From Tomocerus qinae (lineage: Eukaryota; Arthropoda; Collembola; Entomobryomorpha; Tomoceridae), in contig CM034546.1 of the NCBI GenBank assembly GCA_020055645.1, positions 57,970,001 through 58,034,000 on the forward strand: a DNA stretch of 64,000 nt, given 5' to 3'. Position 1 is the stretch's first letter, and each line of letters starts with the position of its first letter. This document shows, in pieces, positions 47,715-64,000 of this stretch. The notes beneath the pieces are model-generated. The model ran no database searches. It was given only the letters and a program-made list of their open reading frames with translations, and was not told the origin of the DNA. Made by a program: the position numbers and the translations under genes.

Positions 47715-50118
47715 TTTGTTGATATTTTCGCTTTCAAACAGATTTGAACTATCCTTCCTATATGAGGCTCCTTCTCCTGTTTATACGAGTGTGTAGATAA
47801 TGTATGCCTGCACTTAAATTAAATTAATTTTTATTTTATAAAATAAGATGCGCATTTGTTTTATTTGTTGAAAAAATTCGCCGAATCATTGGAAGATGGT
47901 ATAGGTAGGATTTATTGCTTAAAAATATAAAATAAATGGTCTGAATAGTAAATATGTTTTACTTTATTGGAGGAGTCAGTTATTCGTTTGCGATATATAT
48001 GCTCTTAAATTTCTTGCCAGGGAATTCCCAGTTAAATAAGGTTTCGTGTTTTTATGTTGGGTTCTAAGACAAATGTCTGAAACATTATAACATATTTATA
48101 ACGTTTTATACAAAGCTATATAGCCCATACTCTAGGCTGAATCTTAAGACAAGCCCTAACCTTGCGACCACCTTTTCGTAAAAATCTCTACCACCATTTC
48201 CTCATCTCAAGACAACTTCATAGTAATATCTTTTGCTTATCTTGTCTGTACCTTGCTAATTCTAACCACCTTATGACTTAAGATCGTCAAATAACAATCT
48301 TTTCCTTACTTTAATTTAGTCTTGAAGCGATCTGTGGTCCTTTTTGGTATATGGATTTTATTCAATAAACCAAGTAAAGTAGGTATTCATTGAACAATTT
48401 ACAAAAATTTGAAGAACTGCCAATTGTGTTGTTTTTCTAGATGAAAATTTGGCAAGTAAGAACTGTCAATAGGATGGTAGATACTTAATTTATGAAAATC
48501 CAAGTATTCAACTGATATTTCCCAAAATTTGAACTAACGAGATTAATGGACTTAAAACAGATGAATTTTGTGATAACGACCGTCGGATCGATTTTAAATA
48601 AGATCCCTACTGATGGCATTCTTACATAAGATTGTCATAAGCTGGTCTTATAGAGAAAGTTGATAGTACCATTCTATAACTATTTGAGTATAATGTGAAA
48701 GTGAGACAGTGAGACGAGGTTAAAACTTGATAGGCGACATAATGTTCAAACAGTAAGTCTGGACAGACGAATTTTTTATTGTTCCACAGTTCCACTTTAT
48801 TGCTATAATTCTTATTACACTTTTAAACACAATTAAGATATTTAAGACTTATTATTTATTTATATTATTATTATTATTATTATTATTGATATTATTAGAT
48901 ATTAGAAGATATTATTTATTTAGATCCAGCTATATAGCTTCTGCATCTACCAATGAGCAGTAGTAACGTTGTAGTGAAACTATCGTGAAATTCAAGCGTT
49001 AAAATATACTTTAACATTAGCTAGAGTCATTGGTATTGGAAACCAAACATATCTCTTGTTGTTTTTTTAAATTGTTCTAATCGATATTTGTATTACATTT
49101 ATATGGCTTCTTTACTACTACTAAGCTAATAGCGAATAGTCTACGTCTACTATACACTGTACAACTCTTGCAGAAATGTTCTTACTTGTAGCAGTAATCT
49201 TCAAAACAGAGTCTATAAATAAATTTTATGTTTGGTAATGTGAAAACTACCTTAATAATGTTTCCCCTTACCAGGCTTTATGCTAAATATAAAATATCTA
49301 TCACCTAATAAGCAAGAAAGCCGAATTGTTTTTTATTGCTTTGTTTATATATCTCTTACATTTTGGTATTTTGGACACGAATAATTTGAAAACTACCGTA
49401 CATTAAACTATACAAAAAGTTCCACATACCAAAATATTCTTGAAACTTTGTCAGCACATTTTAGCCATATAGTCATAGTATACTAAAGACAGTATTCTGT
49501 GTTTAAAAGAGTCAGGTAGATATGCATATACTCCAAACGTATAGTAAAATACACACTATATATAACAGTTGATATGTTGCTTATATTCTCGACATGCATC
49601 CCTAAGGAAACTTTGGTCATTGGTAGAAGTCATAACATGTCGACGGAGTTCTACACTACACATGAAATAAAAGGATAGCTTCTGCAGAAATGACACTAAA
49701 TAAATTATTCTGTAGGTCTCAAGGAAAACTATCTGGCTTCGAGCTATAATAAGCAAACGTTGGTGGAAATGCATAATATGATAATCTATTGATTAAATTC
49801 TATAAGCTCACCTATGCTTATGCTAGGATAGCTTTCGCAGAAATGACAAAACACTTTTTAAATTATTCTGTAGGTCTTTAAATAAACTAACCGGCTTCAA
49901 GAGAATTCTTCTATGATGATTGAGTTAAAAGTTTTAGCATTCCATGCATAAAAGTTTATCAAATAGAGTAATAAGCCAAGCGACTTCTAGTGTGATATAA
50001 TATTATACTATATGCATAGTTATACAGACTTAAGATTCAGAAGCCATAAAGTGGGAAATAAGTATGACAAATAAAATTTTTTAGTACTATCAAGGCACAG
50101 GAATACTAAAAACAAATT
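47715..50118. other. Shared upstream region of IR2 and IR3
   Basis: 2.4 kb between the two divergently transcribed IR genes. A short ATT microsatellite lies near 48862-48888. TCTGCAGAAATGACA-like segments recur near 49680 and 49828 in a small direct duplication. No gene is recognised. It probably contains both promoters. Confidence 0.55.
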
Positions 50119-52539
50119 TTGGACATGGCTTATTTCAGGGTATTCGTAATTTTTATGGCAGTAAGATTCTGTGGTGGGTGGAAGTTAAAAGAAGTAACAA
50201 AAATTGAAAAGGACTGTTACATTAATTTTATTACTCAACGAAATCCTTTTAATAGAGCTTGGGAAAAGTCACTGAATAGTGAAATAAAAGACATTGAAAT
50301 TCCATTTGCATTAACAAGTCTAAAATTTGATGGTTTTGAAATCGATTGTAGCCCAATGAAAGTCCTTGTTGAGACCCTTTTTCATCATAGTCAAACTGGG
50401 ATAGGCATCGGTAAATGTTTAAAGACACTAAGTGGAAAACACTTGAAAATGTCAGCTCCACGTCTACTTAGTCGTTTTGTTTGTGTGACGAACATTATAG
50501 TGAATGTCGATCCAACAGATTTCATGGACATTATGCGAATTCATTATATCAGCGAATTTTATAATTGTGGGAAGCATTCTTCTGTTTACTGGCTTGCAGG
50601 AAAAGAAACCATGGACCTTGGAAGAGCAAATATTAATTTCTTTTTTAATGATAAGATTAGACACACCAGGAGTACAAATATTGTGTATTTTCTATTTTGG
50701 TCAAAACCCTGGTTTTTGTTACCTTTGTCAGACGACGAAGAATCAGTTGTGTATTTCGTCCTACCGCAATTAGATACTAGAAAGAAATTTCCTAATTCAA
50801 GATATACATACAATTTAGTGCCACTGTGTTCCAAGAAGGATTGTTTTCATCAACCACTACGTAGAATGGCGATAGATCATTTTATAAAGAAAAGTACAGT
50901 TGCTACGACATCCGCTGTTGTGATAAGTGACGATCATATACCAGAGACATCGCGAACAACGCACTACTGTTCCACGTCGTTTGTAAATACGTACTTTAAA
51001 AATTACTTTACAAGCTACCAGAATAGATTTTCTCTGCCAATATCCTGCCTTGTCTTCAAAACATTTTCAAACGCCACGATAGAAACGCTCCCGTTCATTG
51101 ATTATGACACTTTTGATAAAACGAATGTTTTCCAATTTTATTTCGAAAGGAATGCCTGGGATAGGCTGGCCCTTTTTAGTGGGCCTAATGACGCCGTTGT
51201 TCAAACAGGTGAAGATTATTACAATTTTATTTCCTGTGTAGTTTTGGAAGGCGAGAGTCTTTCTTTCTATGGATACATTCGACCTTTTCAGTTTTATGCG
51301 TGGCTGACATTCATTATTTCAATGGTTCCCGTAATTGCTTTCGTTCATGGTGTATTATTTTGTAAAAAAGGCCAAAGCTTTCCATTCATTCTAATCAGCT
51401 ATGCGTATTTGTTAGAAGTCAGTTATTCGTTACCTGCAAAAGCAAACAAAACACTCTGGATCAAATTGGTAATTGGACCATTATTGCTTATGTTCATTAT
51501 TCTTACAAACGGGTACAAAGGAATTGTAACAACAGATTTAGTGGAGCCTAGGCCTGTTAAACAAATTGAGTCAATGGAACATTTGGCAAATCTATCCGGA
51601 ATTATTGCCTTCAGTTCTATCTATGGAAGCAACAAATATGAACCATTCTACTTCAACGAGTATTTTCAAACCTATTGGATAGCAAAGCATTATGATCGGC
51701 TTTCTTTGAATGTAACAGAGCCGAAGCTTGCATATTTGTACAGAAGCAAGCACCGTAGATGTCGTTGGCACAGTGCTAGTAACCCTCCTTGTTTATTTAA
51801 AAATGAAAATAGAAGTACGGTTTTAGAAGCTCTTCAAAATTACCGGTTATCGGAAAAGTTCATTTATCGACCATTTAAACTGCTAACGTTAATCGATGAA
51901 ATTTACTCCCCTCTTATCGAGAAGGATCAGAGAGATAAACCTATAATAGTAAAAAAACTGGAAAAAATTATTCGATTTCCTCCTGAATTTCCTTACACAA
52001 GTGCTAAACAGTGGATTTCGCAATGTAATAATTCTGTATTAATTCTAGAAATTTCCAGTTTGCATCAAATGCTGAATGACTCCCATTGGAATCCACAGAG
52101 CGGGGGCGTGGAACCTAGAAATCAATTATATCTTGGATCAGATGAAACTCCATTTTTATTGAGACCTATTTTCTCTGCTGTTGAAAACAAGAGATTGCCA
52201 ATGTTGACTGAACTTTTGAAGACGAGACTTAACGCTGTCAGTCACTCTGGGATTATTCAGGCATGGCTGGATTATTATAAGACGCATAATTTTACAAAAT
52301 GCAGAACATGCTGGACAAGAAGTCCCCCACGACCTTTAACATTTTACAATTCAAATATTGCAACAATTTTTTATATCGGATCGTTCATAGCGTTTACATC
52401 CATTGTGGTTTTCTTGTGGGAAACCAGGATGGCTATTAAATTTAACATAATTAAATGTATTTTAGAAATCTGTAAAGCATGTAAATATATGCGGAGTAAA
52501 ATCAAGTTAAAATTGGTTAATTGTAATAATTGTAATTAA
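50119..52539 (+). CDS. Divergent ionotropic receptor IR3, intronless
   Basis: 806 aa, single exon, start MDMAYFRVFVIFMAVRFCGG (signal peptide). It shares with IR2 the N-terminal CYINF box, RFVCVTNIIVN, the FISCVVLEGESLSF stretch before M1, the pore region AYLLEVSYSLPAKANK, M3 plus NGYKGIVTTDLVEPRPVKQI, and the M4 start SPPRPLTFYNSNIATIFYI. Its spacer between S1 and M1 and its S2 loop are longer or different, which would alter ligand specificity. Family role: plasma-membrane cation channel subunit of chemosensory cells, usually needing a co-receptor IR, which is not in this window. Frame intact. The start is chosen as the first Met giving a signal peptide. Confidence 0.82.
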   Translation: MDMAYFRVFVIFMAVRFCGGWKLKEVTKIEKDCYINFITQRNPFNRAWEKSLNSEIKDIEIPFALTSLKFDGFEIDCSPMKVLVETLFHHSQTGIGIGKCLKTLSGKHLKMSAPRLLSRFVCVTNIIVNVDPTDFMDIMRIHYISEFYNCGKHSSVYWLAGKETMDLGRANINFFFNDKIRHTRSTNIVYFLFWSKPWFLLPLSDDEESVVYFVLPQLDTRKKFPNSRYTYNLVPLCSKKDCFHQPLRRMAIDHFIKKSTVATTSAVVISDDHIPETSRTTHYCSTSFVNTYFKNYFTSYQNRFSLPISCLVFKTFSNATIETLPFIDYDTFDKTNVFQFYFERNAWDRLALFSGPNDAVVQTGEDYYNFISCVVLEGESLSFYGYIRPFQFYAWLTFIISMVPVIAFVHGVLFCKKGQSFPFILISYAYLLEVSYSLPAKANKTLWIKLVIGPLLLMFIILTNGYKGIVTTDLVEPRPVKQIESMEHLANLSGIIAFSSIYGSNKYEPFYFNEYFQTYWIAKHYDRLSLNVTEPKLAYLYRSKHRRCRWHSASNPPCLFKNENRSTVLEALQNYRLSEKFIYRPFKLLTLIDEIYSPLIEKDQRDKPIIVKKLEKIIRFPPEFPYTSAKQWISQCNNSVLILEISSLHQMLNDSHWNPQSGGVEPRNQLYLGSDETPFLLRPIFSAVENKRLPMLTELLKTRLNAVSHSGIIQAWLDYYKTHNFTKCRTCWTRSPPRPLTFYNSNIATIFYIGSFIAFTSIVVFLWETRMAIKFNIIKCILEICKACKYMRSKIKLKLVNCNNCN

Positions 52540-53317
52540 TATTATGTATCGTTGAAAAATTCATATAAATCAAGTTACTCATTGTGTTTTTTAGGGTTAA
52601 GTAAAAGTAAAAAAAATTATGGCAAATGCAAAGAAACAAAACGTAACACATAAAATTTTATTTAGAATGTGAATCTTTCATCGTGAATTTTACTTGAGTG
52701 GGAATATTATACTTTGTAAAGTTAAGACTTAATAAATATCTGGATTGTGCAATCAATAAAACAGCATTTTTTCACATTTTATTACCCGTTCTGCCATGCA
52801 TTCCATTCTAGTTATAGATAGTCGCATGCATAAACAATATACAAACAAACTCCAAAAGACCGTTCCATCATGAAGTAAAGCACCATAACACACTACATCT
52901 CGCTACAACCGAATTGAGCGCGGTAGCAATGTTATCAAAAACATTTTCGTATTTTTTGGAATTTTAAAGGATAAAAACAAAAACGTAGTTTGTTTTGTGA
53001 CTATGACAGATGAAATATAAAGTTTAAGGTTGGACCGGAGCAAAATAAATCAATTGAATATCTAACGTTTGCTTCTGACGCCTGAAAATTCACAGGTTTG
53101 CAATTTAGTACAATCAAATAATATGATCAAAACTACATTCATCAGTCATTTTATTTTTTTATTGTAATTGTGGCGTATGAGGTGTATTGAGTATTGTATC
53201 GTAATGTACATTATCATTTATCAATTATATACTTGAGTTTCTTAAAGTTATTGTCCATTTATCATTTGTAGTCATTCACCTTCAACATTCAACCTTTGAC
53301 CTTACAAATTGAAAATT
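52540..53317. other. Intergenic, nothing recognised
   Basis: 3' flank of IR3 and 5' flank of the MLH3-type exons. No N-terminal MutL ATPase sequence is found in either strand here. Confidence 0.55.
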
Positions 53318-55455
53318 ATGTGCACTCGAAAATCCGAAAATGAGCAAAAACTGTTCACGTTCTCTAAAGAAGATCTAAAAAGTGTCAGGGTTATATCTCA
53401 ACTGGATCGTAAATATATTGTAACTAAAATTACTCCAACAATACGAAATAGACCAACGGAAGTCTTAGTTCTGTTTGATCAACATGCTGTGCACGAAAGG
53501 ATTCGTCTAGAAAAACTGGTGAAAGGTAATTTTTTACAGTTTATAACTCTGTTAGTTATAATATAATCAATAATATTGTTAACTGAAACTAAAAATTAAA
53601 TTCATTCATTGCTTTTGAATTTCAGGTTCATATGTGGAGAAGTACAAAGGAAGGAAAGAAATAAAATCCGTGGAAGTGACTCCAGGTATTATCCTCTCCT
53701 TCTCTGAAACTGAAACCAGAATAATGCAAAACTACACCAGCCATTTTACGTGTATTGGCGTCAAATTAGAGTTTTTAAATAGTACAACAGTTAAAGTGTT
53801 ATCGTCGCCTAAGTCTTTTTTAAAAAGACTAGCTACAGAGGTAAGTAAAAAACCATTTACTGAAGATTATATTAGAGATTAACGCAAGCAAATCGCAACA
53901 TCTGTTAGTAAGTTTTACAGTAATATTATGTAATGTTTAATATTTAATATTACAGAAATTAGCCTTCCGAGAAGAAATTTCGAGACAACTTCTTCATATG
54001 TTACTTCAGGAGCAAGTCAAGAACATAATGGACACTGGAGGGTCACTAACAGAAATGCCGAAAACGATATTTAATATTTTGTGTTCAACAGCTTGTCACG
54101 GTAATTATTAATACTGCATTAATTACTCAGATTTTTATTAGGATTTTGAAAACTTATTTATGACATGTGGTTGTTTTATCACGCCGTATGTTGGGGTTTT
54201 AAGGTGCTATAAAATTTGGCGACGAGTTAGCCATTGATGTTTGTGAAGAGTTGCTGAACGAGTTAAGGAAATGCAAAACACCGTTTCAGTGTGCTCATGG
54301 ACGTCCAGCATTATTTCCTCTGATGGATTTGGAATCGACAAAAGACATTTTTAAAGCAGCTAACAAGGTATTTAAGTAAACTGTTTTTGATAAGAAGTTA
54401 ACTCTAATTGATTCATAACACTATAAATATACCGCCTTTCTTAATAATAGGACGATTCTTTCTAGATATATCGGCCTGCTTATCTAATATTGCCAAATTA
54501 ATTTCAGTTTAATTAAAATAAATATTTACTGGGGTTTTCCCTGTGAAATGTTCCCAAGTACTGCAGCTCATTATATTTTTGAACTAAGTAACTGAACTTT
54601 TAAACATTTAATTAACCCTTTGAACGAATAGTTAATTTTAAGTTCAAAAAATATATTGGACAAGTAAATTAAACCTTCAAACGAATTAAGATTACGTTTA
54701 TTTGTTGCTAAAATGAATAATTAATTGTCAAAAGCTCGATTACCTGCACAAACCTTAAAACTTTAATATTTATTAATAAAATGTTCATTCATTTATTTTT
54801 TCCAAATTTATTTATCCAAGAGTTTATTTATTACAAGGGTTAACTGTTCAAGACTTGTGCTTATCTCAATTTATTTCGGCCGGTTAAAAGTTCGGTTAGG
54901 GGGAGGGGGTTTCCTGAAATATGAGTGTTTGTAAAATTTGGGAGGTTTAATCTAAATGTATCACTAGTAATCGGGTTTTGAATAACTGGTAAGCTCACCA
55001 TAATTATGGTTATATTTTTAGACTTTTACAGTGAATTTAAAATAGCTTAATTGGGTTAGCGTATAATCTTCAAGTGGCTCAACATTATGCTAACCAATGC
55101 CACTCAAGAATCTTGAGCTGCATTGGGGGTAATTAATTCCTTGCATTTTATTTTAAAAAGGCAGTGTAGCAAAGTGTGTCAGACACATTGTGTCTAATCT
55201 TATCACTTCACCAGGCTTTAAACATAGTATTGAAAAAAATTACAAGTCGTCTTTAATGTCTTTATTATTAATTTTTAATAATTTGGAATTCTATTTCAGC
55301 GTACGAGAAGACAATTGGAGCACAACAGCGAAGAATGTGATGATTACTCGAATATTCAGAAATTAAAGTGCGAAAATACCACCTATACAGAGCTGTATGA
55401 TCCACCATCAAAATACTTTCGCTCTGAAGACCAGTCACAGTACTTTTGTGGTTGA
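53318..55455 (+). CDS. MLH3-type MutL C-terminal endonuclease domain only
   Basis: Five exons: 53318 (or an unseen acceptor nearby)-53525, 53626-53840, 53956-54100, 54204-54367 and 55300-55455. All internal junctions obey GT-AG and phases fit, giving about 295 aa. The nuclease motifs of PMS2/MLH3-type MutL are present: DQHAVHERIRLE (the DQHA-x2-E-x4-E metal motif), ACHGAIKFGD and QCAHGRP. FSKEDLKSVRVISQLDRKYI matches the start of the MLH3 C-terminal domain. In the family this domain dimerises with MLH1 and nicks DNA in mismatch repair and meiotic crossing-over. The GHKL ATPase half and linker are missing: upstream is the IR3 gene. Either the 5' exons lie far upstream, or the gene is split or truncated. 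An in-frame stop at 53297-53299 fixes the earliest possible start of this exon. Confidence 0.8.
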
Positions 55456-56762
55456 AGACAGAATAGATTTACTAACTGCAAATTTTCGCTTATACATCGG
55501 GACAGTCGCAAAAATACTATATTAATTAATCTTTTTTAGTACAATTTTATTTTATATATAATATATTAGATTTTTACTACTTTAGTATCGGAAACGATTT
55601 AGGCGTGTGAACTTGTGATTATAGTTAGGATTTTAAAATCGACGTGTCAAATTGGCGCACAGATACACACACGATGTAATTTTAATTTATAAGATTCGGA
55701 TTTTATTTATTGAGAAAATAGTGCGCTACACTATATAATAACAAATCTTGATTACTTGACACTTGACAGACGCGTCTTCTGAATATCATTATAGTTATGA
55801 ATTTTGATATGTGATAAATCAAACTAAATGCAAAAGGTACATAAAACGATTTAGTTACTTTTACTTTCCATGTACTAAATATTATTGTATAATTTTAATC
55901 CAAATACCGACGTGCAGCTCTGTTCAGATCTTATAACGGTAGTAGGTAGGTAACAAAACTTGTAATGTTTTTTGCAGAGATACCTATTTCTTTTTAGATA
56001 ATAGTGAGTCAGTTATTTTTGTTCCACTGTAGATACTTTGTATAGAAAATAATATATGGTATAGAGAAATCTCAAAGAACCAGATCTACATTGTCCGTAA
56101 TCTCACTATACATTTCTGTCGTCATCGTTTGGAATGTACATATAAAAAGAAAAGAAGAACCAATAAGTTTCAAATGTTTGTGGTTCAACAGAGAAGAGAA
56201 GACTAAGCTATGCGTGTATTATTATCGTGTTCGATATTTCTTTGTTAAATAGCCATAGCAACTTTATGTTAGAGTCAAAATGTTTGGACGACCTTGATTT
56301 TGAAGCCATAACCATAACACCACCACAAATCATCTGTACAAATAATAACGATAAAATTCATGTCCAGAGATCGGAAAGGTAGGCACTCATTCTTCATTAT
56401 AATTTTGTGATCCTTTATTTAATTTTATTCCTTTATTCCGTTAATACATTTAACAAAAATCCCCTAAAAATAAGAATGAGGGATAAGTCTCTGGCTACAG
56501 TATTGTAATTTATAATATTATAAAAGTACAAAATTTTATTGTGTACTCATTCAGATTTTGCTCCTATCATTTCTCATTTGACATATATAAACTAAACTAT
56601 TCAACTGCCCTATTATTTAGCCATATCTGGTGTTATTCACGAATGATACAGACATTATCCTATATAGAAGGGTTTATTATAAATAGCCATGATGCTTAGA
56701 ATTACGAAAAATGTTTGTATTCTATTACATCCTGGCCAACAATAAGTTATAGATTCCACAAA
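55456..56762. other. Intergenic; one possible orphan exon
   Basis: Mostly AT-rich. A plus-strand frame from the ATG near 56268 (MLESKCLDDLDFEAITITPP...) runs about 38 codons to a GTAGGC donor-like site near 56381. It has no recognised homologue and is listed only as a weak exon candidate. Confidence 0.3.
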
Positions 56763-57352
56763 ATGATTTCAAATATTCTGTCTCTAGCGAATTGCTTAAT
56801 ATTTGCAACTCTATTAATTTGTTCTTTGGTACTTATAATTTATTAATGGTTAAAGTGTGGAAAAGATGACCGTTACTATAATTTTTTGGTTTACAGAATA
56901 TAAATTCGGCGTTTGCTCAATGTCCAAATGACGATGCATGTAACGATGTATGTGGAGTACAAGGTAACGGAACATGTGTTGCTAAAAGGTTTGGGTCAGG
57001 AAAATTTTGCTCCTGCGACGGATGTCCCACCCGATCCGTAAGAATAACTTATTTTCCAAATATCTATTTTAAGTTTTATTTGTCTATAATTTTGAGCAGT
57101 GGGATAAAATAAATGCAATAATGCATGTAATTCTTGGTTTTACAGTTGGAAGAACTTAAGTCTCCGCACATCTGTACTTTGGATCCAATATGTCAAGTGA
57201 ATTGTCCCATGCCAAGTTTAAAGAGGACTTATTGGGGCCACACTTGTTTGAGTGGAATTAAGCCCGTCTGCGTCTGCTTTTGTTTGCCAATTACTCCACA
57301 AAGTATTATCGATACAATTACTTGTCCATTTCGGTCTCAACAACAGCAGTGA
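56763..57352 (+). CDS. Secreted peptide with two CS-alpha-beta (defensin-like) modules
   Basis: Three phase-0 exons: 56763-56828, 56897-57037 and 57146-57352 (donors GTACTT and GTAAGA; acceptors TTACAG), giving 137 aa. Exon 1 encodes MISNILSLANCLIFATLLIC, and the signal peptide is completed in exon 2 by NINSAFA, cut before Gln-Cys. Exon 2 holds C-x5-C-x3-C-x7-C-x10-C-x-C-x2-C and exon 3 holds C-x5-C-x3-C-x13-C-x7-C-x-C-x-C. Both contain the C-x3-C and C-x-C spacing of the cysteine-stabilised alpha-beta fold of arthropod defensins. Each module has a seventh cysteine, which could pair between modules. A likely role is antimicrobial or other secreted defence/signalling peptide; this is inference from the fold. 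The first exon is the least certain because of its weak donor, but the frame and the AFA cleavage site support it. Confidence 0.72.
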
Positions 57353-57809
57353 TCTTTCTTAAAAGCCTTTTACATTCTGGTTTGATAAATTATATGCGAA
57401 TTGTAAAGTGAAACTGCTAAATAATATGTGAAACTAAAAACTCAGATTGCTTATCTGGATTATTGTGGATGTTATAACTGCCAATGAATAAAGCACAACG
57501 ACAAAGGCTTATAATTGAGATTTTGGGAAGACAAGATATTTGCTTTTATTAATAAACATTCATGAATTGATTTTTTAATAAACATCAGGCTAATTAGCAT
57601 TTGAGTAAACACCTTTTAACCATGTAAAATTTAAATAAAAGTTTTTGCTTTGTTAAATGTCCCTATATACTCATGTTAGAGTTAGTGTATTAAATTACTA
57701 GGTATGTTTAATAATTATATAATTACATTTAAAAATAATGACACTACTGTTAATTTTATAAATTCAGGAAAAACAAATTGCCATCATTCATTTATCAATG
57801 ATTAAAACA
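57353..57809. other. 3' ends of two convergent genes
   Basis: Between the peptide gene (plus) and the pump gene (minus). A polyadenylation-type AATAAA is present at about 57486 on the plus strand. Nothing else recognised. Confidence 0.5.

Positions 57810-64000
<6,191 letters not shown>

Noticed and set aside
56268-56381. Possible first exon of the peptide gene or another gene
   Set aside because: It lacks a signal peptide and the peptide gene already has a fitting first exon at 56763. Kept only as a weak orphan exon.

Overview
The window is a gene-poor, AT-rich animal nuclear sequence. Genes are split by short introns (about 60-110 bp, sometimes 1-2 kb) with GT/AG borders. Divergent ionotropic receptors (a protostome family), tandem insect-type seven-helix chemoreceptors and the transposon mix point to an arthropod. 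I suspect a springtail (Collembola) or another non-insect hexapod, but that is impression, not proof.

Layout. (1) 1-3 kb: 3' part of a broken non-LTR retrotransposon. (2) 4-25 kb: a minus-strand cluster of two-exon 7TM genes that resemble gustatory receptors. Four copies are intact (4172-5438, 9310-10884, 20568-22035, 23209-24800), one is a pseudogene (6749-8147) and one is a 70-bp relic. The pairs sit in a segmental duplication (about 6.4-15.5 kb against 19.8-26.15 kb). Small inverted-repeat DNA transposons are scattered through it; the two duplication copies serve as empty and filled sites for them. (3) 26.3-42.6 kb: an ionotropic-receptor gene (IR1, minus strand) broken by a 2.2-kb foldback element and by an 11.5-kb composite three-LTR Ty3/gypsy-type element. 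The composite has one LTR-pol-env-like half without gag, and one half bounded by nearly identical LTRs that carries an antisense, apparently spliced, unrecognised gene and a 60-bp tandem repeat. (4) 45.3-52.5 kb: two intact intronless IR genes, IR2 (minus) and IR3 (plus). (5) 53.3-55.5 kb: five exons encoding only the C-terminal endonuclease domain of an MLH3-type mismatch-repair protein. (6) 56.8-57.4 kb: a three-exon gene for a secreted peptide with two consecutive cysteine-stabilised alpha-beta (defensin-like) modules. (7) 57.8 kb to the right edge: the 3' two-thirds of a Na,K-ATPase alpha-subunit gene (minus), including a 20-nt microexon.

The observation I rate highest is in the pump. Its two conserved membrane asparagines next to the cation sites are replaced (Asn to Trp in M4, Asn to Lys in M5), while the other cation-site residues that can be checked are kept. 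As I recall, the same two positions are changed to lysine in the salt-adapted alpha2-KK pump of the brine shrimp Artemia. The gene also carries two +1 frameshifts, which may be assembly errors or real decay.

The chemoreceptors probably act in contact chemosensation or taste. The pump, the MLH3 fragment and the peptide are unrelated neighbours; nothing suggests a shared pathway.
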